A stretch of DNA of 44,278 nt from Pelotomaculum propionicicum (lineage in GTDB: Bacteria > Bacillota > Desulfotomaculia > Desulfotomaculales > Pelotomaculaceae): contig NZ_QFFZ01000031.1 in the NCBI RefSeq assembly GCF_004369225.1, positions 1 to 44,278 of the forward strand, given 5' to 3'. The notes beneath the pieces were generated by a model, which was not told where the DNA came from, did no database searches, and saw only the letters and a program-made list of their open reading frames with translations. A program made the translations under genes and the position numbers. This document shows, in pieces, positions 34,359 through 44,070 of this stretch (position 1 is its first letter; the number at the start of each line of letters is the position of its first letter).

Positions 34359-34447
34359 TTGGTGAAATGCTCGGCCTGGATCTTTCCGGGCTTCAGAAAG
34401 GGGAGAGGTTAAAATTTGTGAGTCAAAATTATTTTGGAGGTGATTGA

Positions 34448-37363
34448 ATGGTAAAAAAACGCGTACACGAGCTTGCCAAAGAACTTAACATAGAAAGTAA
34501 AGAAATAATCAGTAAACTGAGTCAGATGGGGATTTTAGTCAAATCTCATATGAGTACCCTGGAGGACAGCGAAATAGGGCAGTTGATGCAGATTTACCGG
34601 AATAAGGAGAAACCTGCGCCCAAGCCTGCCCGGGGCACCGCGGCTGAGCCAAAAACCCCCGCTGTTGCCGGCGAGAAGAAAGTTGAGAAGAAAAAAGAAC
34701 CGGTCCAAAAGTCAGATAAGCCCCGGCCAAATGAACCCAAGAAAGAGACAGCCGGAGGCAGGACTGAGTATTTCCGCGGCCCGGGTCTGGTTGACCGGGT
34801 GCCGTCACGTCCCCCTGACAGGCGCTTTCAGGAGAAGCCAAAACAAACAGACAGGCCCAGGGGCCCGGTGAAAATGGACCAGCCTGCGGCGAGACCGGCA
34901 GCTGGTCCGCCTCAGGAGCGCGTGCATCCTGAACCACGCCCGGAACGTCCGGTGCAGGAAAGACCTCGTCAGGAAGCACCCCCAAGGGATATTTCCCGCC
35001 CGGAAAAGACACAATATGAACGCCCCCCGGTGCAGGCCAGACCTCAGTTTGACAGGCCTCAGCCGGAACAACAGCGTCCGGACCGCGGCCCGGCCAGGCC
35101 AATTGAACACAGGCAGCAGCCCGGCACAGGGCATGCCCGGCCTTATGGACAGAGACAGCAGCCTGCTGCGAGCCATCCCTCCCGGCCAATAGAACAAAGG
35201 CAGGGGCCTTCTCCGAGGACCGGCGGCGCTGCGGCAGGACCAAGGCCACAACAGGGCGAGAGAGGCGCACGCCCCGGCGGTGCACCCGGCATGAGGCCAA
35301 AACCTGTGGACCGCCCGCAGTATACTGGCGCAGGGGCTGGTTTCAAAGCAAGAGGCGATCAAGCCGTTATTCGTCCCCAACCTGTAGTCATTGATAAAGG
35401 CCGCGCTCCGGCAGACAAAACCAAAAGTACTGATAAAGTCAAACAGGCTAAGCCTGGTTTCAAAAAGCCTGAATCAAAAGGCCGCTTTGAAAAGCGCAGC
35501 GCTATCGCGGACCATGCGGAAGAAAGGCTTCGCGCTGTTGCTCACCGTAAAAAGGGAGCAGCCAAACCACAGGAGCAGGTTCAAAAACCAGCGAAACCTG
35601 TTGAGAAAAAGCCTATCGTGCTGGGAGAGTCAGTAACTGTCCAGGAGTTGGCGTTAAAAATTCATAAAAGCCCCGCGGAATTAATCAAGAAACTGATGAC
35701 TCTTGGTGTGCTTGCTACCATTAACCAGGAGATTGACACGGATACAGCGTCAATATTGGCTGGTGAGTTTGGGTATGAAGTTGAAATAAAACTGCCGGTC
35801 GACATTGAGGCGCTGTTCATGCAGGAACCGGAAGATCCTCCTGAACTGCTGAAGCCCAGACCCAGTGTGGTTACCGTAATGGGCCATGTTGACCACGGCA
35901 AAACCTCACTGCTGGACGCCATCAGGGAGACCAACGTTATTGCTACCGAAGCGGGCGGGATTACCCAGCATATCGGAGCTTACCAGGTTGAACACAACGG
36001 CAAGAAAATTACTTTTATCGACACACCGGGCCATGAAGCTTTTACAGCCATGCGGGCACGCGGCGCCCAGGTAACCGACATCGCGATCCTGGTGGTGGCT
36101 GCCGATGACGGTGTAATGCCGCAGACCGTTGAAGCGATCAACCACGCTAAAGAAGCTGGTGTCCCCATCATTGTTGCCATTAACAAGATAGATAAGCCGG
36201 ATGCCAACCCTGAGCGGGTCAAGCAGGAACTGACCGAACACGCGCTGGTGCCTGAGGAATGGGGCGGGGATACAATCTGTGTAAATGTTTCCGCCCTCAA
36301 AAAAGAAGGCCTAAAAGAGCTTCTTGAGATGATTTTACTTGTAGCCGAGGTGGGTGAACTAAAGGCCAATCCAAACCGGCCGGCAAGAGGAACTGTGATA
36401 GAGGCTGAGCTGGACAAAGGGCGCGGTCCCGTGGCAACCGTGCTTGTACAAAGCGGAACACTCAATATCGGCGATACGATCATAGCCGGACCGGCCTACG
36501 GGCGAGTCAGGGCGATGATGGATGACAAAGGCCGCCGGATTAAAAAAGCTGGCCCGTCTACACCGGTTGAAGTGCTTGGCTTTTCTGAAGTGCCCCATGC
36601 GGGAAATACATTTATCGTCACGGAAGATGAAAAGCTGGCCAGGAGTATTGCCTCCAGGAGGCAGACCAGAAAACGTGAGGAAGAATTAAAGAATACCACA
36701 CGGGTATCCTTAGAGGACCTGTTTAAGCATATTCAGGAAGGTCAAATCAAAGAGTTGGGAATTATCGTCAAGGCTGATGTGCAGGGTTCTGTCGAAGCAC
36801 TGCGTCAGGCCCTGGAAAGATTAAACACAGGTGAAGTAAAAGTTGACATAATTCACGGCGGCGTAGGCGCAATCAGCGAGACTGACGTTATGTTCGCATC
36901 AGCGTCAAATGCCATTATCATCGGCTTCAACGTGCGGCCTGATGTAAACGCCAGAAAAGCGGCTGAGAATGAGAAAGTAGACATCCGTCTTTACCGGGTC
37001 ATCTACGATGCTATAGAAGATGTAAAAGCCGCCATGAGCGGTCTCTTAGATCCCGAATATCGCGAAGTAACACTGGGCCGGGCAGAAATCCGCAAGGTTT
37101 TCAAGGCTTCCCGGATTGGCACTATCGCAGGGTGCTATGTAGTTGAAGGAAAAATCGAAAGGGACGCCGGGGTAAGAGTGGTACGTGACGGTATCGTGAT
37201 ATTCGAAGGCAAACTTGATTCGCTTAAACGCTTTAAAGACGATGTCAAAGAAGTATTACAGGGTTACGAGTGCGGCCTGGCCCTGGAAAAATTCAATGAA
37301 ATCCAAGAAGGCGATATTATCGAAGCCTTTAACATAGAGACTATTAAACGCCAGCTTTCCTGA
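34448..37363 (+). CDS. infB: Translation initiation factor IF-2
   Basis: 971 residues. IF2_N domain at 1-55, then a long disordered linker (about 60-370) rich in Pro, Arg, Gln, Lys and Glu with imperfect repeats of the 'RP..QR.Q' type, a second IF2_N at about 393-455, then the GTPase. G1 is GHVDHGKT (from about 479), with G3 DTPGHEAF and G4 NKID. Domains II, III and IV follow to the C-terminus. It brings fMet-tRNA to the 30S P site and drives subunit joining. GGAGGTGATTG precedes the ATG. The linker is G+C-rich and creates long open frames on the other strand. Confidence 0.98.
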   Translation: MVKKRVHELAKELNIESKEIISKLSQMGILVKSHMSTLEDSEIGQLMQIYRNKEKPAPKPARGTAAEPKTPAVAGEKKVEKKKEPVQKSDKPRPNEPKKETAGGRTEYFRGPGLVDRVPSRPPDRRFQEKPKQTDRPRGPVKMDQPAARPAAGPPQERVHPEPRPERPVQERPRQEAPPRDISRPEKTQYERPPVQARPQFDRPQPEQQRPDRGPARPIEHRQQPGTGHARPYGQRQQPAASHPSRPIEQRQGPSPRTGGAAAGPRPQQGERGARPGGAPGMRPKPVDRPQYTGAGAGFKARGDQAVIRPQPVVIDKGRAPADKTKSTDKVKQAKPGFKKPESKGRFEKRSAIADHAEERLRAVAHRKKGAAKPQEQVQKPAKPVEKKPIVLGESVTVQELALKIHKSPAELIKKLMTLGVLATINQEIDTDTASILAGEFGYEVEIKLPVDIEALFMQEPEDPPELLKPRPSVVTVMGHVDHGKTSLLDAIRETNVIATEAGGITQHIGAYQVEHNGKKITFIDTPGHEAFTAMRARGAQVTDIAILVVAADDGVMPQTVEAINHAKEAGVPIIVAINKIDKPDANPERVKQELTEHALVPEEWGGDTICVNVSALKKEGLKELLEMILLVAEVGELKANPNRPARGTVIEAELDKGRGPVATVLVQSGTLNIGDTIIAGPAYGRVRAMMDDKGRRIKKAGPSTPVEVLGFSEVPHAGNTFIVTEDEKLARSIASRRQTRKREEELKNTTRVSLEDLFKHIQEGQIKELGIIVKADVQGSVEALRQALERLNTGEVKVDIIHGGVGAISETDVMFASASNAIIIGFNVRPDVNARKAAENEKVDIRLYRVIYDAIEDVKAAMSGLLDPEYREVTLGRAEIRKVFKASRIGTIAGCYVVEGKIERDAGVRVVRDGIVIFEGKLDSLKRFKDDVKEVLQGYECGLALEKFNEIQEGDIIEAFNIETIKRQLS

Positions 37364-37485
37364 TGCCAGGCTGGTTAAAGCAGCCCGGCAGCAGGATAAA
37401 AGTTCGATTTTCAGTCGACACCAGCAAAATTAGCTGGGTTTTTGTACGAATGTATTCGCACTTACGAAAGGATCATAAATTTAAG

Positions 37486-37524
37486 ATGTCCGACGTCTGA
37501 CGTCCGGCGTCTGACGACTGATAT
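37486..37524. repeat. GTCYGACGTC tandem repeat before rbfA
   Basis: The stretch from 37486 is built of units GTCYGACGTC or close to it (TGTCCGACGTCTGACGTCCG). It resembles 13060-13089 inside element A (GATGTCTGACGACCGACGTC). No left arm is visible after infB. The rest of 37364-37536 is non-coding. A short hairpin CCAGCAAAATTAGCTGG (37421-37437), followed by GTTTTTG, may be the infB terminator or a processing hairpin. Confidence 0.6.
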
Positions 37525-37536
37525 GAGGTGCTCGGC

Positions 37537-37896
37537 ATGTCTTACCGGCCTGAAAGGTTGGCAGAAGCAATTAAGAAAGAAATTTCGGAACTGCTAAGAG
37601 AAGAATTAAAAGATCCTAGAATAGGTTTTGTTACTATCACTGCTGTTGAAATTTCAAAAGATTTGCGTTATGCTAACATATTTGCCAGTGTGTTAGGTAA
37701 TCCGTCAGATCAAAAGGCTACTATGGCAGCCCTGCAAAAAGCGCAAGGCTTTATCCGGGGTGAACTTGGCAAAAGAATCCGCCTGCGATACACGCCTGAG
37801 ATAACTTTTAAACTGGACCGGTCCATAAGCCAGGGCTCAAGGTTAATTGCCCTGATGGAAGAGGTTAAGGGCAAAGGTGGATTATCTGATGAATAA
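37537..37896 (+). CDS. rbfA: Ribosome-binding factor A
   Basis: 119 residues, a KH-fold factor for 30S maturation. It starts [20 protein letters not shown], with [11 protein letters not shown] and [18 protein letters not shown] as conserved blocks. ATG 37537 has GAGGTG 6 bases upstream; the GTG at 37528 is part of that site. It overlaps the NrnA gene by 8 bases. Confidence 0.96.
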   Translation: MSYRPERLAEAIKKEISELLREELKDPRIGFVTITAVEISKDLRYANIFASVLGNPSDQKATMAALQKAQGFIRGELGKRIRLRYTPEITFKLDRSISQGSRLIALMEEVKGKGGLSDE

Positions 37897-38866
37897 TCTG
37901 GCAGACATAGCTCTGGCTATAGATCGCGCGGATAGTGTTCTGATATGCGGGCATGTGCTGCCCGACGGAGACTCCCTGGGTTCAATGCTGGCTTTGGGAC
38001 TGGCATTGGAGAAACTGGGTAAAAAGGTAACTATGGGCGGTGCTGACCGGGTACCGGCAATATACGGTTTTTTGCCGGGTGTGGACAGATACGTGGAAGG
38101 TGCGCCACCGGCGGGTGAATATGATACTTTCATTGTGCTTGATTGCTCGGTGCCGGAAAGACTTGGTAAAGGCTATCAAGAAATGTTGTCAAGCGGTGTG
38201 GTGGTTATCAACCTGGACCACCATGCCGGTTCAAAGTCTTTTGGCACTTACAGGTATATAGACCCTGCGGCTGCGGCAGTAGGTGAGATTATTTTCGACC
38301 TGTTTAATTTAATGAAGGTGGATATTTCTCTGGAGTCCGCCATATGTCTCTATACTGCTATTGTTACGGATACCGGCTCATTTCAATATGAAAACATGCA
38401 GCCTGATACACACCGGCGGGTGGCAGAATTGCTGGAGCTTGGTGTTCCGGCGGCCCAGATAAACCAGGAACTTTATGAAGAGAAACCGAAAGCGGTGCTT
38501 GACCTGCTGGGCTTGGCCCTGGGTACACTATCTTTAAGTCCGTGCGGTCGAGTGTGCTGGATGACCGTGACCCGTAAACTTCTCAACATTTCCGGAGCAG
38601 AGGATGAACATACTGAGGGTCTGGTTAATTATGCCAGGTCGATCAGGGGTGTTCAAGTAGGAATACTTTTTCGCGAAACTGAGGGCGGCGATTTTAAGAT
38701 AAGCTTCAGATCAAAAGGAACCGTTGACGTAAACCGCCTGTCGGCAATGTTTGGCGGCGGCGGACACCCGCGTGCGTCAGGGTGTGTCATGAGCGGCAAT
38801 TTGGCGGATATTCAGGAGAAAATAGTAAGTGCGGCGGTATTAGCGGCCGGGGGAATTAATAATTGA
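37889..38866 (+). CDS. nrnA: DHH family bifunctional oligoribonuclease/pAp phosphatase NrnA
   Basis: 325 residues. DHH motifs: [13 protein letters not shown] (D-x-D), DCSVPE, LDHHAG (the DHH), and the DHHA1 end [10 protein letters not shown]. It degrades 2-5-mer RNAs and pAp. ATG 37889 is preceded by AAAGGTGG at the right distance; GTG 37877 is inside that site. The stop overlaps the truB start. A second, fused DHH unit is found at 567-1470 of this window. Confidence 0.95.
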   Translation: MNNLADIALAIDRADSVLICGHVLPDGDSLGSMLALGLALEKLGKKVTMGGADRVPAIYGFLPGVDRYVEGAPPAGEYDTFIVLDCSVPERLGKGYQEMLSSGVVVINLDHHAGSKSFGTYRYIDPAAAAVGEIIFDLFNLMKVDISLESAICLYTAIVTDTGSFQYENMQPDTHRRVAELLELGVPAAQINQELYEEKPKAVLDLLGLALGTLSLSPCGRVCWMTVTRKLLNISGAEDEHTEGLVNYARSIRGVQVGILFRETEGGDFKISFRSKGTVDVNRLSAMFGGGGHPRASGCVMSGNLADIQEKIVSAAVLAAGGINN

Positions 38867-39792
38867 ATGGATTTATTAATATACTAAAACCTCCCGGGAT
38901 GACTTCGCATGACGTTGTCAATTTTGTTCGCCGGACCCTGAGCATAAAAAAAGCAGGTCATACCGGGACACTGGATCCCGGCGCCGCCGGTGCGCTGGTA
39001 GTTTGTCTGGGTGCGGCAACCAGGCTCGCGGGTTTTCTAATCGATGCGGATAAAGAATACCGGGTTGAAATGGTGTTTGGGCAAGCGACTGACACTGGTG
39101 ACGCATTTGGTGAAATTATCAGTGAGGCGGACGCTTCACATTTAGATAGAGACGCAGTTTTGGCTGTTTTACCATTTTTCACGGGAAGCATAGAACAAGT
39201 ACCTCCGATGACTTCCGCAATAAAACTGCACGGCAAAAAACTGTACCAGTTAGCCAGGCAAGGGCTTGTTGTGGAACGTCCGGCGAGGGCTGTAAGTATA
39301 CATTCCCTAGAATATATCAGTGGAACCGGTTGGGGTACGCCCCGCCCGAGGGCGCTGCTGCACCTGTCCTGTTCCAAGGGTACTTATGTGCGGGCGCTTT
39401 GTACCGATATGGGCACTCGTTTAGGCTGCGGCGCTTATATGTCTTTTCTGGTAAGAACCCGTGCCGGGCCCTATTGTATCTCCGACGCACTAACGCTTGA
39501 AGAAATTGCAGTTTTAAACAATACAGGTAAACTGGCCGAAAAAGTCATTGCCATAGACAAAGCGCTGGACTTCCTGCCCGAGGTGCTTGTAAAAAGCGGG
39601 GCTGTTCAGGCGGTTAAGTCAGGAGCAAGACTGTATTTACCGGGAGTAGCCCAATTGCCCGGATCTCTATCCGCAGGCGACAAGGTTCGCCTGACCGGAC
39701 CGGAAGGGTTTCTGGCAGTGGCAGAAACAGCTTTTGATCCTCAGGATAATGAGAGAATATTATTCAGGCCTGTTTGTGTATTGCCAAGGTGA
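38863..39792 (+). CDS. truB: tRNA pseudouridine-55 synthase TruB
   Basis: 309 residues. It makes pseudouridine 55 in the T-loop of tRNA, near the U54 that TrmFO of this window methylates. The catalytic D38 is in HTGTLDPGAAGALVV. GFINILKPPGMTSHDVV opens the protein, and CSKGTYVRALCTDMG is conserved. A C-terminal PUA-like domain is present. TTG 38863 overlaps nrnA by 4 bases. Confidence 0.96.
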   Translation: MNGFINILKPPGMTSHDVVNFVRRTLSIKKAGHTGTLDPGAAGALVVCLGAATRLAGFLIDADKEYRVEMVFGQATDTGDAFGEIISEADASHLDRDAVLAVLPFFTGSIEQVPPMTSAIKLHGKKLYQLARQGLVVERPARAVSIHSLEYISGTGWGTPRPRALLHLSCSKGTYVRALCTDMGTRLGCGAYMSFLVRTRAGPYCISDALTLEEIAVLNNTGKLAEKVIAIDKALDFLPEVLVKSGAVQAVKSGARLYLPGVAQLPGSLSAGDKVRLTGPEGFLAVAETAFDPQDNERILFRPVCVLPR

Positions 39793-39810
39793 TTTAGGGG
39801 GTCTTTGTTA

Positions 39811-40749
39811 ATGCAGATATACAGCCATTGGCATGATCTTAAATACAAACATAAAAAACTGGTTGTCGGTCTCGGCAATTTTGACGGTGTGCATGTAGGA
39901 CATCAAAAACTGATCCTTGAACTTGTTAATCAGGCCAAAGAAATCAAGGGCACACCGGCTGTGTTCACTTTTCACCCTCATCCTCTGGCGGTGTTAAACC
40001 CGGAAAACTGCCCGCCCCAGCTCCTGTCTCAAAATGCCAAACAAAGATTAATAGCTAAAATGGGTGTACAGATACTTCTACAGGTGCCTTTCGACCTCAA
40101 GCTGGCGGGTGTGTCTCCTGAAAGCTTTGTTAAGAGCATACTGATTGAGGAACTGGACGTCAAAGGGATAGTGGTCGGCTATAACTATACATTTGGGCAC
40201 CGCGGCCGCGGCACCCCTGCCCTGCTGGAAGAGCTTTCCACCATTTACGGCTATCAGCTTAAAGTTATACCCCCGGTTATGGTAGAGGGACAAGCGGTAA
40301 GCAGCACTTTGGTCAGGAACCTGCTGATTAAGGGAGAGGTGTCACAGGCGGCCAAGTACCTGGGGTACTATCCTTTTACGGAAGGTCAGGTGGTGGCGGG
40401 GAAAAGCCGCGGCGGAAGCATTCTTGGTTTCCCCACCGCCAATTTGGAACTGGACCATGGTATCCTGGTCCCCGCCAACGGGGTTTACGCGGCCAAGGTG
40501 TATTTAGATCAGGACACCTACCTGGGTGTTGCGAATATAGGAGTAAAACCTACCTTCCAGGACGAAAAAAGAAATATTGAAGTCCATTTGCTGGATTTTT
40601 GCCAGGATCTCTACGGGCAGAAAATTAAAGTCAGTTTTACCAGCCGGATCAGGGGTGAAAAGAGATTTGCCTCCGCCTCAGATTTAATGAAACAGATTGA
40701 GCGAGATATTCACAAGGTCAGGGCGGAATGGTCGAAGGCCAGGGAATAA
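39811..40749 (+). CDS. ribF: Bifunctional riboflavin kinase/FAD synthetase
   Basis: 312 residues. The N-terminal FMN adenylyltransferase domain shows GNFDGVHVGHQKLI and FTFHPHPLAVL. The C-terminal riboflavin kinase domain (from about 180) shows SRGGSILGFPTANLEL. It makes FMN and FAD, the cofactor TrmFO needs. ATG 39811 has GGGGG about 9 bases upstream. No FMN riboswitch lies in front. Confidence 0.96.
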   Translation: MQIYSHWHDLKYKHKKLVVGLGNFDGVHVGHQKLILELVNQAKEIKGTPAVFTFHPHPLAVLNPENCPPQLLSQNAKQRLIAKMGVQILLQVPFDLKLAGVSPESFVKSILIEELDVKGIVVGYNYTFGHRGRGTPALLEELSTIYGYQLKVIPPVMVEGQAVSSTLVRNLLIKGEVSQAAKYLGYYPFTEGQVVAGKSRGGSILGFPTANLELDHGILVPANGVYAAKVYLDQDTYLGVANIGVKPTFQDEKRNIEVHLLDFCQDLYGQKIKVSFTSRIRGEKRFASASDLMKQIERDIHKVRAEWSKARE

Positions 40750-40787
40750 AAAAGCATACGGCCCAATATATTTTTCTATAGGCAGCG

Positions 40788-40816
40788 TTTACACTGTTAC
40801 CGGATTATGCTACAAT
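40788..40816 (+). promoter_or_regulatory. Promoter for the small-gene pair
   Basis: TTTACA (40788-40793), a 17-base spacer, TACAAT (40811-40816), with TG just before the -10 (TGCTACAAT). A strong sigma-A match between ribF and the first small gene; it may also feed rpsO and pnp. Confidence 0.75.
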
Positions 40817-40859
40817 TAACGCGTTAACAGTCCCGAATAACCATAAAGGAGACGTTAAC

Positions 40860-41087
40860 ATGGGTATTCCTAAATTCGACTTTCCAGAAGAGCAGGTCAA
40901 AAAGTGGCTGAATCAGATCGCTTTTATCTGCCTTAGTGAAGAGTTTCAGTCTCTGAAGAAAGAGCTTGAGACTATCTATCTTGAGTCGAATGTTGAGAAT
41001 GTCAGGTTGACGGCCTTTCAGGACGCTCTTTACGCTTTCCTCAACCAGGACGATGACGAAAGAGCGAATAAGCTCCATGCCTATTAG
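40860..41087 (+). CDS. Small protein of unknown function (75 aa)
   Basis: I do not recognise this protein. It is acidic and mostly helical, probably soluble: helices at about 8-30, 32-45 and 50-72 (for example EEFQSLKKELETIYLES). AAAGGAG lies just before the ATG and the promoter above is strong, so the gene is real. It has no cysteines except one and no transmembrane segment. It is 13 bases upstream of a basic 73-residue gene; this acidic-then-basic pair looks like an antitoxin-toxin layout, but no DNA-binding motif is seen. Confidence 0.7.
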   Translation: MGIPKFDFPEEQVKKWLNQIAFICLSEEFQSLKKELETIYLESNVENVRLTAFQDALYAFLNQDDDERANKLHAY

Positions 41088-41100
41088 GTATTAAGTTCTA

Positions 41101-41322
41101 ATGAAGGTGATTATCACCGAACATGCCCGTAAACGTTTGCGGGATTTAAGGCAGGAAAAGATCACGGTAACCGATATAGTCAACGCTGCCAGCGGGTTGC
41201 CTGGACGAATACCGACAGCCACTCGTTTTCGAGGTTTCTTTTCCAAGTCAGGAAGAGTTTTTGATTTGGTTGCCAAAGATATACCAGGCGGTCGTCTGGT
41301 AATAACTATAATCGGAAAATAA
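41101..41322 (+). CDS. Small basic protein, DUF4258/toxin-like (73 aa)
   Basis: 73 residues, basic, alpha/beta: MKVIITEHARKRLRDLRQEK, a middle helix, then RGFFSKSGRVFDLVAKDIPG and a final beta strand LVITIIGK. The 'TEHARKRLxxR' start followed by beta strands resembles DUF4258 and RelE/BrnT-like small proteins. This is a by-eye resemblance. No strong ribosome-binding site precedes the ATG, so it may be coupled to the 40860 gene. It could be a toxin or RNase; it could also be a conserved housekeeping protein. Confidence 0.65.
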   Translation: MKVIITEHARKRLRDLRQEKITVTDIVNAASGLPGRIPTATRFRGFFSKSGRVFDLVAKDIPGGRLVITIIGK

Positions 41323-41407
41323 ATTTCCGGTGAACTGCAGGCTAGGGAACATGTTCTCCAGCGGTTTGCTTGGCCTGCGGCGATTTTGAATAAAGGAGGT
41401 GAGCGGC
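41323..41407 (+). promoter_or_regulatory. Candidate S15 autoregulatory leader of rpsO
   Basis: GCAGGC (41337-41342) pairs with GCCTGC (41373-41378), enclosing a GAACATGTTC palindrome (41347-41356) and a second arm, which gives a multi-branch fold. AAAGGAGGTGA follows at 41392-41402. Firmicutes S15 leaders bind S15 through a junction that mimics 16S rRNA. The shape fits, but I did not fold it. Confidence 0.4.
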
Positions 41408-41677
41408 ATGGCCTTGACCACAGAACAGAAACAGGTGGTTATTTCCAAGTACAAACTTCACGAAAATGACACCGGTTCCCCTGAAGTTCAGGTTGCCATA
41501 TTAACAGAGAGGATTAACACCCTCACTGAACACCTGAAGCTTCACAAAGGAGACCACCATTCACGCCGGGGTTTGCTGAAGATGGTTGGTCAAAGGAGGG
41601 CACTGCTTAATTATTTGCGAGATCGTCATTTTGACAGGTATCGTTCTATAATTGAAAAGCTTGGATTGAGAAAATAA
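41408..41677 (+). CDS. rpsO: 30S ribosomal protein S15
   Basis: 89 residues, the normal length. S15 binds 16S helices 20-22 early in assembly. [23 protein letters not shown] and [21 protein letters not shown] are hallmarks. ATG 41408 is the start; the GTG at 41399 is inside the Shine-Dalgarno. The rpsO-pnp order is widely conserved. Confidence 0.98.
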   Translation: MALTTEQKQVVISKYKLHENDTGSPEVQVAILTERINTLTEHLKLHKGDHHSRRGLLKMVGQRRALLNYLRDRHFDRYRSIIEKLGLRK

Positions 41678-41682
41678 TACTT

Positions 41683-41714
41683 GAAGAAAGCGGGTTTTAC
41701 CCGCTTCTTTGTTA
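41683..41714 (+). terminator. Terminator or processing hairpin after rpsO
   Basis: GAAAGCGGG and CCCGCTTC pair across TTTTA, followed by TTTGTTATG. In many bacteria RNase III sites lie between rpsO and pnp, so it may also be a processing hairpin. The next 107 bases up to pnp are A+T-rich leader with no gene. Confidence 0.75.
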
Positions 41715-41822
41715 TGTATTGTAATGTATTTTTTATTTTAGAAGAAGGAGATAATATTAGGAATAACGAATTAATATAAGTTTTTTAAATTTTACCAAAA
41801 ACAACAGGGGGATAGCCTTTAA

Positions 41823-44027
41823 ATGTTGGAGAATCAGGTTTTAAAAAGAGAGATTATGGTTGGCGGCCGCCCAATGATCCTTGAAACGGGAAGGCTGGCC
41901 AAACAATCCGGTGGAGCGGTTTTTGTCCGTTATGGAGAAACAACGGTTCTGGTGACTGCCACGATGGCCGGCTATATCAGGGCTGGGATAGACTTTTTCC
42001 CTTTAACAGTTGACTATGAGGAAAGGTTTTATGCTGTAGGAAAAATACCCGGCGGTTTTATCAAAAGGGAAGGCCGGCCCAGTGAAAAAGCAATTCTTTC
42101 CGGCCGGCTGATAGACAGGCCTATACGGCCACTTTTTCCGAAAGAGATGCGCAATGAGGTTCAGGTAATCGCCACGGTCATGTCTGTGGACCAGGACCAC
42201 GCACCGGAAATTGCAGCTATGGTAGGCGCGTCGGCAGCTTTGCATATTTCAGAAATACCTTTGAAATACCCAATCGGCGGCGTGATCGTAGGCCGCGTGG
42301 ACGGGGAGTTAGTAATTAACCCTGTCTTGTCTCAAGCTGAAAAGAGCGACATGCACCTTGTGGTTGCCGGGACCAAGGAAGCTGTAATGATGGTTGAGGC
42401 CGGGGCGCGCGAAGTATCCGAAAGTGTGATGCTGGATGCCATCCAGTATGGGCACGGAGTGGTTAAGGAGATAGTTGATTTCATTGAAAGGTACCGGGAA
42501 GAGGCGCTGGAATTGGGCCTGGCCAAGGAAAAGATAACTCCGGAGATTGCGGAGCCCGCCCAGGAACTGGAGCAGGCTGTGACAGAAGCGGCCACAGAAA
42601 AACTCGACCAGGCGCTGCGTCAATGTGTCAGCGATAAGTATTCCAAAAAACAGAGAGAGTCTTACCTGGAAGAAATAAAGACTGAACTGGTGCAGCAGTT
42701 TCTTGAAGAAAACCCTGATGAAGAGGCTGCTATCAAGAAAACAGTTGAAGCGGTGGAAAAGAAGCTGGTAAGACGCATGATCGCGGTGGAGGGACTACGT
42801 ATAGACGGCCGCTCACTGAGAGAAGTACGCCCCATATCAGTTGAAGTTGGCGTGCTGCCGCGCCCGCATGGCTCCGGCCTTTTTACCCGGGGGCAAACCC
42901 AAATTCTATCTGTGGTAACCCTGGGGACGATTTCAGAGGAGCAAATACTTGACGGCCTGGGTGTTGAGGAATCGAAGCGTTTTATGCACCATTACAACTT
43001 CCCGCCTTTCAGCGTAGGTGAAACCAGGCCGCTGCGTTCGGCGGGACGGCGTGAAATCGGCCACGGCGCTCTGGCGGAAAGGGCCCTGTCGCCGGTGATT
43101 CCACTGGAGGAAGAATTCCCCTACACGATCAGGATTGTCTCAGAAGCTCTGGAGTCCAACGGATCGACCTCGATGGGGAGCGTCTGCGGCAGCTGCCTGG
43201 CCCTAATGGACGCGGGTGTGCCGATCAGCGCGCCGGTGTCAGGGGTGGCCATGGGACTGATCTCGGAGGAAGATAAATTCACGGTTTTGACAGATATTCA
43301 AGGTTATGAGGACCATCTGGGAGACATGGACTTTAAGGTCGCAGGTACCGCCAAAGGAATTACCGCGCTCCAAATGGATATAAAGATCCCGGGAATCACC
43401 CAGGAGGTGTTTGAGCAGGCGCTGGCCCAGGCCCATGAAGGCAGAATGCATATTCTTGGCAAGATGCTCGATGTGATCGCCGCGCCGCGGCCGGAACTGT
43501 CCCCGAATGCTCCAAGAATTATCCATACCACCATTGATCCGGATAAAATCAGGGATGTCATAGGACCGGGCGGCAAAATAATTAAGAAGATAGTGGAAGA
43601 AACAGGGGCGGATATAGACATAGAAGATGACGGCAGAGTATTTATCGCCGCTGTTGATCAGGAAAAAGGGAAGAAAGCGCTGCAGATCATCGAGGTGCTG
43701 ACCAAAGAAGTGCAGGCCGGAGAGATATACAACGGCAAGGTTACCAGAGTAACCGATTTCGGCTGTTTTGTGGAGATTATACCTGGCGTGCTTGGACTGC
43801 AGGGCAAAGAAGGCCTGGTGCACATATCACAGCTTGAGCACCACCGGGTCAATAAAGTTGAAGATGTTGTCAAGGAAGGCGATATGATTCTGGTCAAGGT
43901 TATTGGCTATGATAATCAAGGCCGCCTGAAGCTTTCCAAGAAGGACGTGGCGCCGCCGCCTGAAGGGCAGGCCTCCAGAGAAGACCGCCCGCGGACGCCC
44001 AGGCGCAGGGATTTTGCGCGTAACTAA
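41823..44027 (+). CDS. pnp: Polyribonucleotide nucleotidyltransferase (PNPase)
   Basis: 734 residues. A phosphorolytic 3'-5' exoribonuclease. Two RNase PH domains (about 1-230 and 315-550; [17 protein letters not shown] and [19 protein letters not shown]), a helical linker between them, a KH domain (about 560-620; [15 protein letters not shown]) and an S1 domain (about 630-700; [17 protein letters not shown]). The tail is Pro/Arg-rich. AGGGGGAT is upstream of the ATG. The terminator at 44041 closes the run. Confidence 0.98.
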   Translation: MLENQVLKREIMVGGRPMILETGRLAKQSGGAVFVRYGETTVLVTATMAGYIRAGIDFFPLTVDYEERFYAVGKIPGGFIKREGRPSEKAILSGRLIDRPIRPLFPKEMRNEVQVIATVMSVDQDHAPEIAAMVGASAALHISEIPLKYPIGGVIVGRVDGELVINPVLSQAEKSDMHLVVAGTKEAVMMVEAGAREVSESVMLDAIQYGHGVVKEIVDFIERYREEALELGLAKEKITPEIAEPAQELEQAVTEAATEKLDQALRQCVSDKYSKKQRESYLEEIKTELVQQFLEENPDEEAAIKKTVEAVEKKLVRRMIAVEGLRIDGRSLREVRPISVEVGVLPRPHGSGLFTRGQTQILSVVTLGTISEEQILDGLGVEESKRFMHHYNFPPFSVGETRPLRSAGRREIGHGALAERALSPVIPLEEEFPYTIRIVSEALESNGSTSMGSVCGSCLALMDAGVPISAPVSGVAMGLISEEDKFTVLTDIQGYEDHLGDMDFKVAGTAKGITALQMDIKIPGITQEVFEQALAQAHEGRMHILGKMLDVIAAPRPELSPNAPRIIHTTIDPDKIRDVIGPGGKIIKKIVEETGADIDIEDDGRVFIAAVDQEKGKKALQIIEVLTKEVQAGEIYNGKVTRVTDFGCFVEIIPGVLGLQGKEGLVHISQLEHHRVNKVEDVVKEGDMILVKVIGYDNQGRLKLSKKDVAPPPEGQASREDRPRTPRRRDFARN

Positions 44028-44040
44028 GAAGATCGTACTT

Positions 44041-44070
44041 AAAAAACCTCACGCCAGAGGTTTTTTTATT
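44041..44070 (+). terminator. Rho-independent terminator after pnp
   Basis: AAAAAACCTC (44041-44050) pairs with GAGGTTTTTTT (44057-44067) across ACGCCA, ending in T residues. Confidence 0.88.

Noticed and set aside
34539-35380. Long open frames on the minus strand (253 and 191 codons) opposite infB
   Set aside because: They mirror the Pro/Arg/Gln-rich linker of IF-2, whose composition suppresses stop codons on the other strand. Neither has a plausible ribosome-binding site or known protein pattern.
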